Counted from the first letter of the stretch, positions 28,384 through 36,355 are shown. The stretch is 42,592 bases of DNA from Bacteroidaceae bacterium (GCA_021443335.1 JABUUE010000002.1:20363-62954); one strand, 5' to 3'. Made by a program: numbers and translations. Notes: a model not told the origin generated them from the letters alone.

Positions 28384-28411
28384 TGTTCACTTGCTTATGT
28401 TCACTTGCTTA
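28384..28411. repeat. Perfect 14-bp tandem duplication overlapping the menG stop codon
   Basis: TGTTCACTTGCTTA occurs twice without a gap (28384-28397, 28398-28411). The second copy contains the stop codon and last two codons of menG. Confidence 0.9.
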
Positions 28412-29150
28412 TAATATATAATGTGCAGATGCCAAATGTCAGTCGTTTGAATGAAACTTTCTTGAATCCAGCTTTTTTGACTATCTCCGTCATCACCTCG
28501 CCTTGTGGGAAAGCGTCGATGGAATGTACGAGATAATTATAAGATTTTTTGTTTCTGGCAATTGCCGTGCCCAGTGTTGGCAGTACCAGATGTGAGTAAA
28601 TCTCAAACAGCTGTTTCATCGGGAAACTTACAGGGTCTGAAAGTTCGAGTATGGCTACTACTCCGTCAGGTCTCAGCACCCTGTTCATTTCTTGCAAGGC
28701 GGCGTCAAGATTCTCAAAGTTCCTGATGCCGAAAGAGGAGGTGATGATGTCGAAGGAGTTGTCGGGGAAAGACATTTTTGTCGCATCTTCACGACTGAAT
28801 GATATTACGTCCTGCAATCCTTCCTTCTTTACCTTTTCATTGCCCACAGCCATCATCCCTTCCGAGATGTCAATGCCTGTTATCTTCTTTACGTTCAGTT
28901 TCTTTGCTTCAAGTATCGCAAGGTCGCCGGTGCCTGTTGCTATGTCCAGTATTTCCGCTCCGCCTTCTGCCTGTTGTGCCTGCTGCGCGATGCTCTTTAT
29001 CAGTTTGTTACGCCAGTATTTGTCAACGCCTAACGATGTGAAGTGGTTCATCATGTCGTAGGTGTTGGCAATACTGTCGAACATTCTTGTTACCTGCTTG
29101 CTCTTCTGTTCCTCGCCGCCGAAAGGCAGTATTTTCTCTTGTTGATACAT
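28401..29150 (-). CDS. menG/ubiE: Demethylmenaquinone methyltransferase
   Basis: 249 residues, starting at ATG 29150 (MYQQEKILPFGGEEQKSKQV) rather than an in-frame TTG at 29183. It performs the last methylation of menaquinone, the quinone of anaerobic Bacteroidetes respiration. The SAM site LDIATGTGDLAI, the MFDSIANTYDMMNHFTSLGV signature and the RVLRPDGVVAILELS motif are those of UbiE/MenG. It heads the run menG-aroE-purM-prfA-pyrF. Confidence 0.95.
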   Translation of the reverse strand: MYQQEKILPFGGEEQKSKQVTRMFDSIANTYDMMNHFTSLGVDKYWRNKLIKSIAQQAQQAEGGAEILDIATGTGDLAILEAKKLNVKKITGIDISEGMMAVGNEKVKKEGLQDVISFSREDATKMSFPDNSFDIITSSFGIRNFENLDAALQEMNRVLRPDGVVAILELSDPVSFPMKQLFEIYSHLVLPTLGTAIARNKKSYNYLVHSIDAFPQGEVMTEIVKKAGFKKVSFKRLTFGICTLYIISK

Positions 29151-29211
29151 TTGGTTGTATTCTATATAATTCAAGTCTCGCAAATGCTCAACGGATTAGA
29201 TTTTAAGGTTT

Positions 29212-29250
29212 AACCTCCAAACCTTTTACCTTTAACCTCTAACCTTAACT
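29212..29250. repeat. Heptamer-period repeat (TTTAACC / TCTAACC)
   Basis: ACC triplets recur at 29213, 29221, 29228, 29235 and 29242, giving a 7-bp period in the 133-bp gap between the DUF1846 gene and menG. Confidence 0.7.
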
Positions 29251-29283
29251 AAACTTGAGCTTGCGAAAGTTGAGTATATAACC

Positions 29284-30771
29284 TTAATTTCCGTGGTAGA
29301 GTTTTGCCGTCTGATAAACAGCCTCGCAGGTAAGGTTTACGCCAAGACGACGGAAAATAGTCTCGTCTTTTGGTGAGAGAATTACGGTTGAGTGAACTTC
29401 ACATCCGCGTAGCTCAGAGAGTTTCTCTATTGCGTTGCGAGCGTTGATGTCGGTAAGTGCGCAGATAGACAGAGCCACAAGCACCTCCTCTGTGTGGAGT
29501 CTTGGGTTTGTGTGTCCGAGCTGCTTTGTCTCGAGCTCACAGATAGGCTCGATGACCATTGGGGAAATAAGGTTCACCGCATCCGGAATTTTGGCAAGAT
29601 ATTTCAATGCGTTCAGCAACATTGCCGAAGCAGGACCGAGAAGGTCTGATGTCTTGCCGCAAACAATCTTTCCGTCAGCCAGTTGTATTGCCGATGCTGG
29701 CAGACCGTCAGTCTCTTTGGAGCGATTTAATGCAGCAACGGTTACAGGGCGGTCTTCGGGCGAAACGCCTGCCTGGTTCATCAGAATCTCTATCTTGTCA
29801 ACCTGTGAGCGGCTTGCGTTGCCCTTGCGCACCTCGACAAGTGTCTTGTAGTAGCGGCGGATAATCTCGTCTTTACCCGCTTGGCAAGTGGCAAGGTCAT
29901 TGACGATGCAGTTGCCTGCCATGTTCACGCCCATGTCTGTTGGCGACTTGTATGGGCTTTTGCCGAGAATATGTTCCATCATCGCGTTGAGAACAGGGAA
30001 AATCTCGATGTCGCGATTATAGTTGATGGTTGTCTTGCCGTAAGCCTCAAGGTGGAACGGGTCAATCATGTTCATGTCGTTGAGGTCGGCGGTGGCTGCT
30101 TCGTATGCAAGGTTCACTGGGTGTTTGAGCGGAATGTTCCAGATAGGGAAAGTCTCAAATTTCGCGTATCCAGCCTTGATGCCTCTTTTGTTTTCGTGGT
30201 AGAGCTGTGATAGGCAGGTCGCCATCTTGCCGCTGCCGGGACCCGGAGCTGTGACGACAACCAGTTGTCTTTCTGTCACCACAAACTCATTCTTTCCGTA
30301 GCCCTCATCACTCACAATCTTGTTGATGTTGTGAGGATAGCCGTCAATAGGGTAGTGGCGGTAAACCTTCAGTCCAAGTCCTTCCAACTTCTTCTGGTAG
30401 CTTATAGCGTTAGATTGACCAGTGAAACGAGTGAGTACCACGCTGCTCACATACAAGCCATAGCCACGGAAGGCGTCGATGAGACGAAGCACATCCATGT
30501 CGTATGTGATGCCAAGGTCGCCGCGCACCTTGTTCTTTTCTATGTCGTCGGCGTTAATGGCGATAATAACCTCCGCATCGTCCTTCAACTGCTTGAGCAT
30601 GCGGATTTTAGAGTCAGGCTCAAAGCCTGGCAGAACGCGTGAAGCGTGGAAATCGTCAAACAGCTTGCCGCCGAATTCCAAGTACAATTTGCCGCCAAAC
30701 TGCGCTATGCGTTCCTTGATATGTTGTGATTGTGTACGAAGATAAGCTTCGTTGTCAAAACCTTTTATCAT
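29284..30771 (-). CDS. DUF1846 family protein
   Basis: 495 residues, the usual DUF1846 size. Recognisable stretches are FGGKLFDDFHASRVLPGF, the P-loop-like VVVTAPGPGSGKMATCLSQ and TDMGVNMAGNCIVND. A structure of this family is known but, to my knowledge, its reaction is not. The ATG at 30771 begins 1 bp after the stop of the biotin carrier gene, so it is translationally close-coupled to the carboxylase genes. It occupies the place where I would expect the membrane beta subunit of a sodium-pumping decarboxylase. Confidence 0.9.
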   Translation of the reverse strand: MIKGFDNEAYLRTQSQHIKERIAQFGGKLYLEFGGKLFDDFHASRVLPGFEPDSKIRMLKQLKDDAEVIIAINADDIEKNKVRGDLGITYDMDVLRLIDAFRGYGLYVSSVVLTRFTGQSNAISYQKKLEGLGLKVYRHYPIDGYPHNINKIVSDEGYGKNEFVVTERQLVVVTAPGPGSGKMATCLSQLYHENKRGIKAGYAKFETFPIWNIPLKHPVNLAYEAATADLNDMNMIDPFHLEAYGKTTINYNRDIEIFPVLNAMMEHILGKSPYKSPTDMGVNMAGNCIVNDLATCQAGKDEIIRRYYKTLVEVRKGNASRSQVDKIEILMNQAGVSPEDRPVTVAALNRSKETDGLPASAIQLADGKIVCGKTSDLLGPASAMLLNALKYLAKIPDAVNLISPMVIEPICELETKQLGHTNPRLHTEEVLVALSICALTDINARNAIEKLSELRGCEVHSTVILSPKDETIFRRLGVNLTCEAVYQTAKLYHGN

Positions 30772-30772
30772 G

Positions 30773-31120
30773 TTATTCTATTGTCAGAAGCACAGAGTTC
30801 TCTTTCACAGCATCGCCAACAGCCACTTCTATAGCTGCCACTTTGCCGTCGCAGTGTGCCTCAAGGTTATTTTCCATCTTCATTGCTTCGAGAACGACAA
30901 CTGTGTCACCCTCTTTTACTGTGTCACCCACCTTTACCTTTATAGCTGTAATGGTACCTGGCAGTGGAGCTTTCACTTTTTCGCCGCCAGCAGCGAGTTG
31001 CACTTTTGGCGTTTCAACCTTCACGCCGGCTGTCATTATCTTCTTTGTTATTTGTGACTCACCATAAGGATTGCACTGACGAGTCCAGTTAGTCTGTTTC
31101 TGTTGGATTGTTATTTTCAT
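30773..31120 (-). CDS. mmdC: Biotin carboxyl carrier subunit (methylmalonyl-CoA decarboxylase/acyl-CoA carboxylase gamma type)
   Basis: 115 residues. The C-terminal 70 residues form a biotinyl/lipoyl domain with the biotin site EAMKMEN (Lys81) preceded by APLPGTITAI. A basic N-terminus and a short linker come first. It carries carboxybiotin between the carboxyltransferase encoded upstream (31223-32785) and a partner subunit not in this window. It lies 102 bp after that gene, with a strong hairpin in the gap. Confidence 0.92.
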   Translation of the reverse strand: MKITIQQKQTNWTRQCNPYGESQITKKIMTAGVKVETPKVQLAAGGEKVKAPLPGTITAIKVKVGDTVKEGDTVVVLEAMKMENNLEAHCDGKVAAIEVAVGDAVKENSVLLTIE

Positions 31121-31182
31121 TTCTACTTCGTTTTTGTGTTTGGCCTCAAAAGATAAGTATGAAATACTTATTACTTCGTACT

Positions 31183-31214
31183 CAGCCCCCTCCTTTTTTA
31201 TAGGAAGGGGGCTG
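31183..31214 (-). terminator. Intercistronic GC-rich hairpin between carboxyltransferase and biotin carrier genes
   Basis: CAGCCCCCT(CC) at 31183-31193 pairs with GGAAGGGGGCTG at 31203-31214. On the minus strand no T run follows, so it may be a 3'-end stabiliser or partial attenuator rather than a full terminator. Confidence 0.55.
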
Positions 31215-31222
31215 GGACTTTT

Positions 31223-32785
31223 TTACATCGGAATGTTTCCGTGCTTCTTCTCTGGCAGTGACTGGCGCTTTGTAGCGAGTTGTGCCAAAGCCTTGCAGAT
31301 GCGGAAACGAGTGTTGCGTGGCTCGATGACATCATCGATGTAGCCGTATCTTGCAGCCTGATAAGGATTAGCGAAGAGCTCTGTATATTCTGCCTCCTTC
31401 TCTGCGAGGAATGCCTTTACGTCTTCGCCAGCCTCTTTCTTTGCCTTTGCTTCACGAGCAGAAAGCACTGCAACAGCACCGGCAGCACCCATAACGGCGA
31501 TTTCTGCTGATGGCCATGCGTAGTTAAGGTCGGTGCGAAGCTGCTTGCAGCCCATCACGATGTGTGAGCCACCGTATGACTTGCGCAGGGTTACTGTTAC
31601 CTTTGGCACTGTTGCCTCGCCGTAAGCGTAGAGCAGTTTTGCACCGTGGAGGATGACAGCGTTATACTCCTGTCCTGTGCCTGGGAGGAAGCCTGGCACG
31701 TCAACGAGAGAAACGATAGGAATATTGAAGGCGTCGCAGAAACGAACGAAGCGCGCCCCCTTGCGAGAAGCGTTAACGTCGAGTACACCAGCGTATGCTG
31801 ATGGCTGGTTGGCAACGATACCTACTGACTGGCCGTTGAAGCGTGCGAAACCTACGATGATGTTCTTTGCAAACTTAGGCTGTACCTCGAAGAACTCGCC
31901 GTTATCTACAACCTCTGCGATAACCTTATACATGTCGTAAGCAGCGTTAGGGTTCTCTGGGATAATCTCGTTGAGAACATCGCTCACGCGGTTAACAGGG
32001 TCTGTGCAAGCCACGCGTGGAGCCTCCTCCATGTTGTTTGAAGGGATGTAGCTCATCAGCGTGCGAATCATTTGCAGACCTTCCTCCTCTGTCTTTGCAG
32101 TGAAGTGAGTTACGCCTGACTTTGATGCGTGAACGCTTGCGCCACCGAGGCTCTCCTGGTCAACAACCTCGCCGGTAACTGTCTTCACAACGGCAGGACC
32201 GGTAAGGAACATGTAAGAAGTGCCTTCCATCATCAGGGTGAAGTCGGTCAATGCTGGAGAATATACAGCACCACCGGCGCAAGGACCGTAGATGGCTGAA
32301 ATCTGTGGCACAACACCAGAGGCGAGGATGTTACGCTCGAAAATCTCTGCGTAGCCTGCCAATGCGTTGACAGCCTCCTGAATACGTGCGCCGCCGGAGT
32401 CGTTGATGCCGATAACAGGAGCGCCCATCTTCATTGCCATATCCATAACCTTGCAAATCTTCTCTGCCATTGTCTCAGAGAGAGAACCGCCGTTTACGGT
32501 GAAGTCCTGTGCGAAAACATAAACAAGACGGCCGTCGATAGTACCGCTACCAACAACGACACCGTCACCGTCATACTGCTTCTTCTCCATTCCGAAGTTG
32601 TGGCAGCGGTGAAGCTTGAACATGTCAAACTCCTCGAAGCTGCCTTCGTCAAGGAGCATATCTATACGCTCGCGGGCTGTATATTTGCCGCGGTCGTGCT
32701 GCTTCTGAATAGCTTTCTCGCCACCGCCAAGCATAGCCTTCTCGCGCTTGGCAATGAGATTCTTAATCTTTTCTAATTGTCCCAT
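31223..32785 (-). CDS. mmdA: Acyl-CoA carboxyltransferase subunit (methylmalonyl-CoA decarboxylase alpha / propionyl-CoA carboxylase beta)
   Basis: 520 residues, the typical length. It transfers the carboxyl group between (S)-methylmalonyl-CoA/propionyl-CoA and biotin. Crotonase-like carboxyltransferase features include [51 protein letters not shown] and [11 protein letters not shown]. Together with the epimerase just upstream it fits the succinate-propionate fermentation route. It lies 185 bp after the epimerase, a gap filled by heptamer repeats. Confidence 0.95.
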   Translation of the reverse strand: MGQLEKIKNLIAKREKAMLGGGEKAIQKQHDRGKYTARERIDMLLDEGSFEEFDMFKLHRCHNFGMEKKQYDGDGVVVGSGTIDGRLVYVFAQDFTVNGGSLSETMAEKICKVMDMAMKMGAPVIGINDSGGARIQEAVNALAGYAEIFERNILASGVVPQISAIYGPCAGGAVYSPALTDFTLMMEGTSYMFLTGPAVVKTVTGEVVDQESLGGASVHASKSGVTHFTAKTEEEGLQMIRTLMSYIPSNNMEEAPRVACTDPVNRVSDVLNEIIPENPNAAYDMYKVIAEVVDNGEFFEVQPKFAKNIIVGFARFNGQSVGIVANQPSAYAGVLDVNASRKGARFVRFCDAFNIPIVSLVDVPGFLPGTGQEYNAVILHGAKLLYAYGEATVPKVTVTLRKSYGGSHIVMGCKQLRTDLNYAWPSAEIAVMGAAGAVAVLSAREAKAKKEAGEDVKAFLAEKEAEYTELFANPYQAARYGYIDDVIEPRNTRFRICKALAQLATKRQSLPEKKHGNIPM

Positions 32786-32812
32786 ATTGTAAATTTTTTT
32801 CGAAAAATTTTG

Positions 32813-32953
32813 GCTAATGGCTAATAGCTAATGGCTAATGGCCAAGTGCCAAAGAACCTTCTACATTATATAAATCTTTATTTAGCTTTCATGCGAACTA
32901 TGACCTTTAGCCTTTAGCCTTTAGCCATCAGCCATTAGCCATTAGCCATTAGC
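32813..32953. repeat. Inverted pair of heptamer repeat arrays
   Basis: Left array 32813-32854: four GCTAATG/GCTAATA units plus two degenerate GCCAA(A)G-like units. Right array 32905-32953: three CTTTAGC, one CATCAGC and three CATTAGC units. The two arrays are inverted relative to each other, separated by 50 bp, and could pair into a long imperfect hairpin. Confidence 0.9.
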
Positions 32954-32955
32954 CT

Positions 32956-32970
32956 CGTGCGAAGCACGAA
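32956..32970 (-). other. Small hairpin directly after the epimerase stop
   Basis: TCGTGC-TTC-GCACGA immediately follows the stop codon of the epimerase on the minus strand; there is no T run after it. Confidence 0.5.
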
Positions 32971-33375
32971 CTAATGCTCGCAGAGCTCTGTCAGTATTCC
33001 GCAAGTTGATTTCGGGTGGAGGAATGCGATGTTGAGGTTCTCAGCGCCCTTGCGTGGAGCAGCGTCGATGAGGCGAACGCCCTTGCCGTCGCACTCTGCC
33101 AAAGCGTTGGCAACACCGTCTTCGATGCAGAAAGCAACGTGGTGAACGCCCTTGTTGCCCTTGTCAAGCCACTTCTGGATTGTTGACTCTGGTGATGTTG
33201 GCTCGAGAAGTTCCAACTTAACCTCGCCGCACTTCAGGAAAGCAGTCTTTACCTTCTGGTCAGCAACTTCTTCTACTGCGTAGCACTCCAGTCCGAGTAC
33301 TTCTTTGAAATAGGGGAGAGCCTCCTCGATGCTCTGAACAGCAATGCCGAGGTGCTCGATGTGTGAGATTTTCAT
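32971..33375 (-). CDS. mce: Methylmalonyl-CoA epimerase
   Basis: 134 residues, normal length. It interconverts (R)- and (S)-methylmalonyl-CoA between the mutase and the decarboxylase/carboxyltransferase. It has a vicinal-oxygen-chelate fold with the expected metal ligands: His in IEHLGIAVQS, Glu in KLELLEP, His in VHHVAF and Glu in ILTELCE. The start ATG at 33375 follows the FHA gene by 18 bp. Confidence 0.96.
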   Translation of the reverse strand: MKISHIEHLGIAVQSIEEALPYFKEVLGLECYAVEEVADQKVKTAFLKCGEVKLELLEPTSPESTIQKWLDKGNKGVHHVAFCIEDGVANALAECDGKGVRLIDAAPRKGAENLNIAFLHPKSTCGILTELCEH

Positions 33376-33393
33376 ATTATTTGTTTTATGTTG

Positions 33394-33876
33394 TTAGTTG
33401 ATTTCTTTCAATATAACACTTGTGGCACCCATCGTGAAAAGGGTGCCATCACTGATGATTCTCTTCTCCTTGTCGCCGAGAATCTCATCACCGACAAAAG
33501 TCCCCGTGTAGCTCGGACCGTCGGAAAGTATGAATTTGAGTTTGCCGTTCTTGTCTTTTGAGATGGTTATGTTGCAGTGGCAATGGTCGATGCTGGGGTC
33601 GGAAGTCTCTATGGGCACTGTCGTCTTTGCGCCCTTGCAGTATTTTCCGATTATGTTATTGCCCATGCGCAAGGGCAGCAGTTGCTTGAAGTGGAACTGG
33701 TTTTCTATGACCAACAGATGAGCCACCGCCGCCTCCTTCTGTTTCATCACGCCGATGCGAATGCCAAACTGGTGGGCGCATTGCGGACACTGAAACACAA
33801 GCTTCTGACCTTCCTCATACTTTGTCTCGTCAAAGGTTATCGAGGTGTCGCATTTCGGGCAGCGTAGTCGTTTCAT
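33394..33876 (-). CDS. Zinc-ribbon plus FHA domain protein
   Basis: 160 residues, starting at ATG 33876, which overlaps the stop of the upstream gene as ATGA; an upstream TTG at 33894 is less likely. An N-terminal zinc ribbon (CPKC and CPQC, about residues 6-35) of the MJ0042 type is followed by a region with FHA features: NNIIGKY at the start, SDPSIDHCHCNI (the S-x-x-H pattern) and TGTFVGDEIL. The usual Arg of the G-R motif is Lys here, so phosphothreonine binding is uncertain. Translational coupling to the HU/SPOR membrane protein suggests the two act together, perhaps in envelope or division signalling; this is inference. Confidence 0.8.
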   Translation of the reverse strand: MKRLRCPKCDTSITFDETKYEEGQKLVFQCPQCAHQFGIRIGVMKQKEAAVAHLLVIENQFHFKQLLPLRMGNNIIGKYCKGAKTTVPIETSDPSIDHCHCNITISKDKNGKLKFILSDGPSYTGTFVGDEILGDKEKRIISDGTLFTMGATSVILKEIN

Positions 33877-34883
33877 TTCAATCCTTTTATCCAAGCCACG
33901 CTGAAACGCGGATGATTGGCGTGTTTGTTTATCTCGTTGCGTGCGTCGCTGGCGCTGGCGTAAGTGCCGTAAACCACTTGCGGTGATTTCCCTTCTGCGA
34001 TGCTTGCGTTGATGCCCTCGTTTCTAAGGCTGTCGGTGTAAGCCGCAGCACCTTCTTTCGTTATGCCGGCAGCGAGGACGATGGTGAACTTAGCGTTCTC
34101 CGCTTGCGGTGCTGGCAGTAGGGTAGCCTTTGCCGGTTTTTTTGCCACAACCTTCTTCGGCTGCACCTTATATACATTGGCCTTCGTCTGCTCCTTTGTT
34201 TCCGTCACGGCGTTGGCCACCGACGCCATTTGCAACTTCTCCATACTGCTTGCCGCGTATCTCATTGGGATTACGGAGAGGGCGATGAGCGCGAGTATGG
34301 CTGCTGCCGTAGCGCATTTGCGAAGTGTGGCGCGCTGGATGGTGATGACTATCGGCTCGTCGTTAGGCTTGGAGAATATGCTCTTCTTCTTCTCTTCCGA
34401 CGGCTGGAACGATGGCTTGAGCACGGCGTTGACAGTAGTGTCGTCGCTTCTCTTCTGCGCGAGAATCTGCTTTATGGTCGGAATGTCGAGAGCGTCGAAG
34501 CCGTACATCACGGGTGTCAGCAGACCGGAAGAGCAGGGGATGAAGTCGTATTGGCTGTTCTTGTAGCGGAGCACTCCCACACCCTCGAAGTCGAAGATGC
34601 CGCGCTCGTTCAGTGCCGCCTTTATCTCCTTAACCTCACTCTCAATTTCCTTCAGAGCGTCAGGGTACGACATGGAGTGGGTCTCGATGTACGACTGCAC
34701 AAGCAGCGAGTCGTTTATCGTCACGCGGGGATTGAAACCCAATGTGCGCATAGGCGGAAGGAACACGTTCTCCTTGTCGTCGAAGCGCGCGGATATGTTG
34801 TGTGCCATGAAGCATCCCAACTCAGGCACTATTACGGAGTTTTCTTTGAGCAGCAGGCTCTCTATATGTTTTACGATTCTCAT
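33873..34883 (-). CDS. HU-CCDC81-type / SPOR domain membrane protein
   Basis: 336 residues. The N-terminal about 130 residues match the HU-related CCDC81-like bacterial domains (VPELGCFMAHNISARFDDKE; FNPRVTINDSLL). One transmembrane helix follows at about 188-208 (CATAAAILALIALSVIPM), then a low-complexity Lys/Ala/Pro linker and a C-terminal SPOR-like domain (about 264-336; FTIVLAAGITKEGAAAYTDS). SPOR domains bind denuded peptidoglycan at division sites, so the protein probably links cytoplasm to septal wall. Its stop overlaps the FHA gene start, and it has its own consensus promoter, so it heads the FHA-mce-mmdA run. Confidence 0.88.
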   Translation of the reverse strand: MRIVKHIESLLLKENSVIVPELGCFMAHNISARFDDKENVFLPPMRTLGFNPRVTINDSLLVQSYIETHSMSYPDALKEIESEVKEIKAALNERGIFDFEGVGVLRYKNSQYDFIPCSSGLLTPVMYGFDALDIPTIKQILAQKRSDDTTVNAVLKPSFQPSEEKKKSIFSKPNDEPIVITIQRATLRKCATAAAILALIALSVIPMRYAASSMEKLQMASVANAVTETKEQTKANVYKVQPKKVVAKKPAKATLLPAPQAENAKFTIVLAAGITKEGAAAYTDSLRNEGINASIAEGKSPQVVYGTYASASDARNEINKHANHPRFSVAWIKGLK

Positions 34884-34920
34884 TTCTGCAAGTGTGTTTG
34901 ACCATTGTTCAAAACCGCTG

Positions 34921-34952
34921 CAAAGTTAAAAAACTTTTTTCTTACTAACAAA
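34921..34952 (-). promoter_or_regulatory. Promoter of the HU/SPOR-FHA operon
   Basis: Minus strand: TTTG (34952-34949), 20 nt, TAACTTTG (34928-34921), 38 bp upstream of the ATG at 34883. Confidence 0.8.
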
Positions 34953-35829
34953 GAAAACAAATATATATTTTCTCATAACTTGTCTTAGCAAAGGTTTAAT
35001 GATTTATCTTTGTTTTTTTATCATTACTTAGTTGTTGTTTGTGTTTGTTTGTTTCCGAGTTCCTATGACACAGCCTCTGAGTATCGCCGACACAGCCCCT
35101 GAGTTCCTATGAAACAGTCGGAAAATTGCGGTTTTTGGGGCGGAAAGTCCACGGAAAAGCCCCATTTTGCGTTTTCTGACCATATTTTGTGTTCAATGAA
35201 AATAGGGGATAAGGGGATAAAATACAAAGTCTTATGCGAATTATTCCTCTCCGAGAGTAGCTTAAAATTATTTGTTTGATTGATTGTAAGGAAACCTTGC
35301 AAAAACGTGATAATTTACGTTTTTTAAAGTTTTTTTACAGTTGTGTTACACTGTGTTTAAGATTTGTAAAGCGTAAATATTTAGCAATCCTGAACGGAAA
35401 TCCCGTCGTGGGCAAGGTATTTAGGTTTACAAATTTTAAATAAACGATTACAAAATCTAAACGAAAAATTTACACTTACGAAACCTAAATCAAAAGCTAT
35501 GCAGGTGATAATAATCAGAGTATTAACACTGAAAATACATTATTAATATACTAATAATAAATAAGTTATTGTGATATGATAAAGTTTTAATATAAAAATA
35601 ACCCTAATATACCCCTGAATGCAGCGTAATGGGCATAAAGTGAGGCAAAATACACTTATACTACACTAATAAACAATCAGTTACAAGAATATGTTAAAGA
35701 GTATATCTTCAACTGTTAATTTACTATTTATAAATGTTGATTTGTATTTTATAAAGTATAAATCACGGTGTTTAGAAAATACAAAGATTGATTTAAAGCA
35801 ATTATTTAATTTATAATTTAAAAATCCTA
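34953..35829. other. Long AT-rich intergenic region without a recognisable gene
   Basis: Between divergent promoters. It holds the 22-bp repeat array (35057-35122) and an A8/T8 hairpin (AAAAACGT 35299-35306 with ACGTTTTT 35315-35322) that is terminator-like on both strands. An inverted ATTTAGGT (35419-35426) / ACCTAAAT (35483-35490) pair echoes boxes near the XRE promoter. From about 35280 it is very AT-rich. I find no DnaA boxes, tRNA or convincing coding sequence; a 79-codon reading on the minus strand (35063-35302) runs through the repeat and is not credible. Confidence 0.5.
35057..35122. repeat. 22-bp tandem repeat, modules B-A-B'
   Basis: Three contiguous 22-bp units: GAGTTCCTATGACACAGC plus 4 nt (35057-35078), GAGTATCGCCGACACAGC plus 4 nt (35079-35100) and GAGTTCCTATGAAACAG plus 5 nt (35101-35122). 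The middle unit is the same module as at 8463. The outer units share its flanks but have a different centre. Confidence 0.95.
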
Positions 35830-35852
35830 AATACATATTTGTATTCCTAAAT
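35825..35852 (+). promoter_or_regulatory. Putative operator overlapping the XRE gene promoter
   Basis: A palindrome AATACA-TATT-TGTATT (35830-35845) covers the -33 box and is flanked by two direct TCCTAAAT boxes (35825-35832, 35845-35852) exactly 20 bp apart. This arrangement suits binding by a dimeric regulator, perhaps the XRE protein itself. Inference from symmetry only. Confidence 0.45.
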
Positions 35853-35869
35853 CATGTTGTTTACCTTTG
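35838..35869 (+). promoter_or_regulatory. Promoter of the XRE regulator gene
   Basis: TTTG (35838-35841), 20 nt, TACCTTTG (35862-35869); ATG at 35894. Confidence 0.85.
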
Positions 35870-35893
35870 CACTCGCTAACGAACTAACGACGA

Positions 35894-36355
35894 ATGAAGG
35901 ATCGCATTAAACAATTGATGGAAGCACAGCGGATGACGCAAGCAAGTTTCGCGCAGATGTTAGGCATCAATCCCGCAACATTAAGCCAGATACTTACAGG
36001 CAAATCCAACCCTTCTCTCGGTCATGTGGAAGCGATACGCAAAGGATTTCCGAATCTTTCTTACTCGTGGCTATTGGATGGCGTAGGACCAATGTACAAT
36101 GTTACTACCATTAAAAGTAACGGAACGGAGGAGCCAACCTTGTTCACGGAGGACGGGCAGCCGAACGTCAATCCAGCGGCGATACCATTCGCGGTGTCGG
36201 AGAAAAAAGACCCAAAGGCGCAGCAAGCTGCGATATATGAGCCAGTGCCCTCAAAGTTCGAGGTTCATAAGCAGGAAGCCCCGGAACGTAAAATCAAAGA
36301 GATTGTCATTTATTACAGCAACAACACCTTTGAGACGTTCGTTCCAAAAGGTTAA
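35894..36355 (+). CDS. XRE-family helix-turn-helix regulator
   Basis: 153 residues. The N-terminal Cro/C1-type HTH spans about residues 1-65 (MTQASFAQMLGINPATLSQI then LTGKSNPSLGHVEAIRKGFP), followed by LSYSWLLDGVGPMY, a frequent extension in Bacteroidetes XRE proteins. The C-terminal half is polar, with no recognised domain, and ends in KEIVIYYSNNTFETFVPKG. It is a single gene between its own promoter and a terminator. The palindrome over its -33 box suggests autoregulation. There are no neighbouring phage or toxin genes to indicate a mobile-element role. Confidence 0.9.
   Translation: MKDRIKQLMEAQRMTQASFAQMLGINPATLSQILTGKSNPSLGHVEAIRKGFPNLSYSWLLDGVGPMYNVTTIKSNGTEEPTLFTEDGQPNVNPAAIPFAVSEKKDPKAQQAAIYEPVPSKFEVHKQEAPERKIKEIVIYYSNNTFETFVPKG

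Noticed and set aside
35063..35302. 79-codon reading frame on the minus strand
   Set aside because: It runs through the 22-bp repeat, whose period is not a multiple of three, and shows no domain, signal peptide or supporting promoter; more likely a chance frame.
35280..35880. AT-rich region as a replication origin
   Set aside because: I find no TTATCCACA-type DnaA boxes and no dnaA, dnaN or gidA neighbours.
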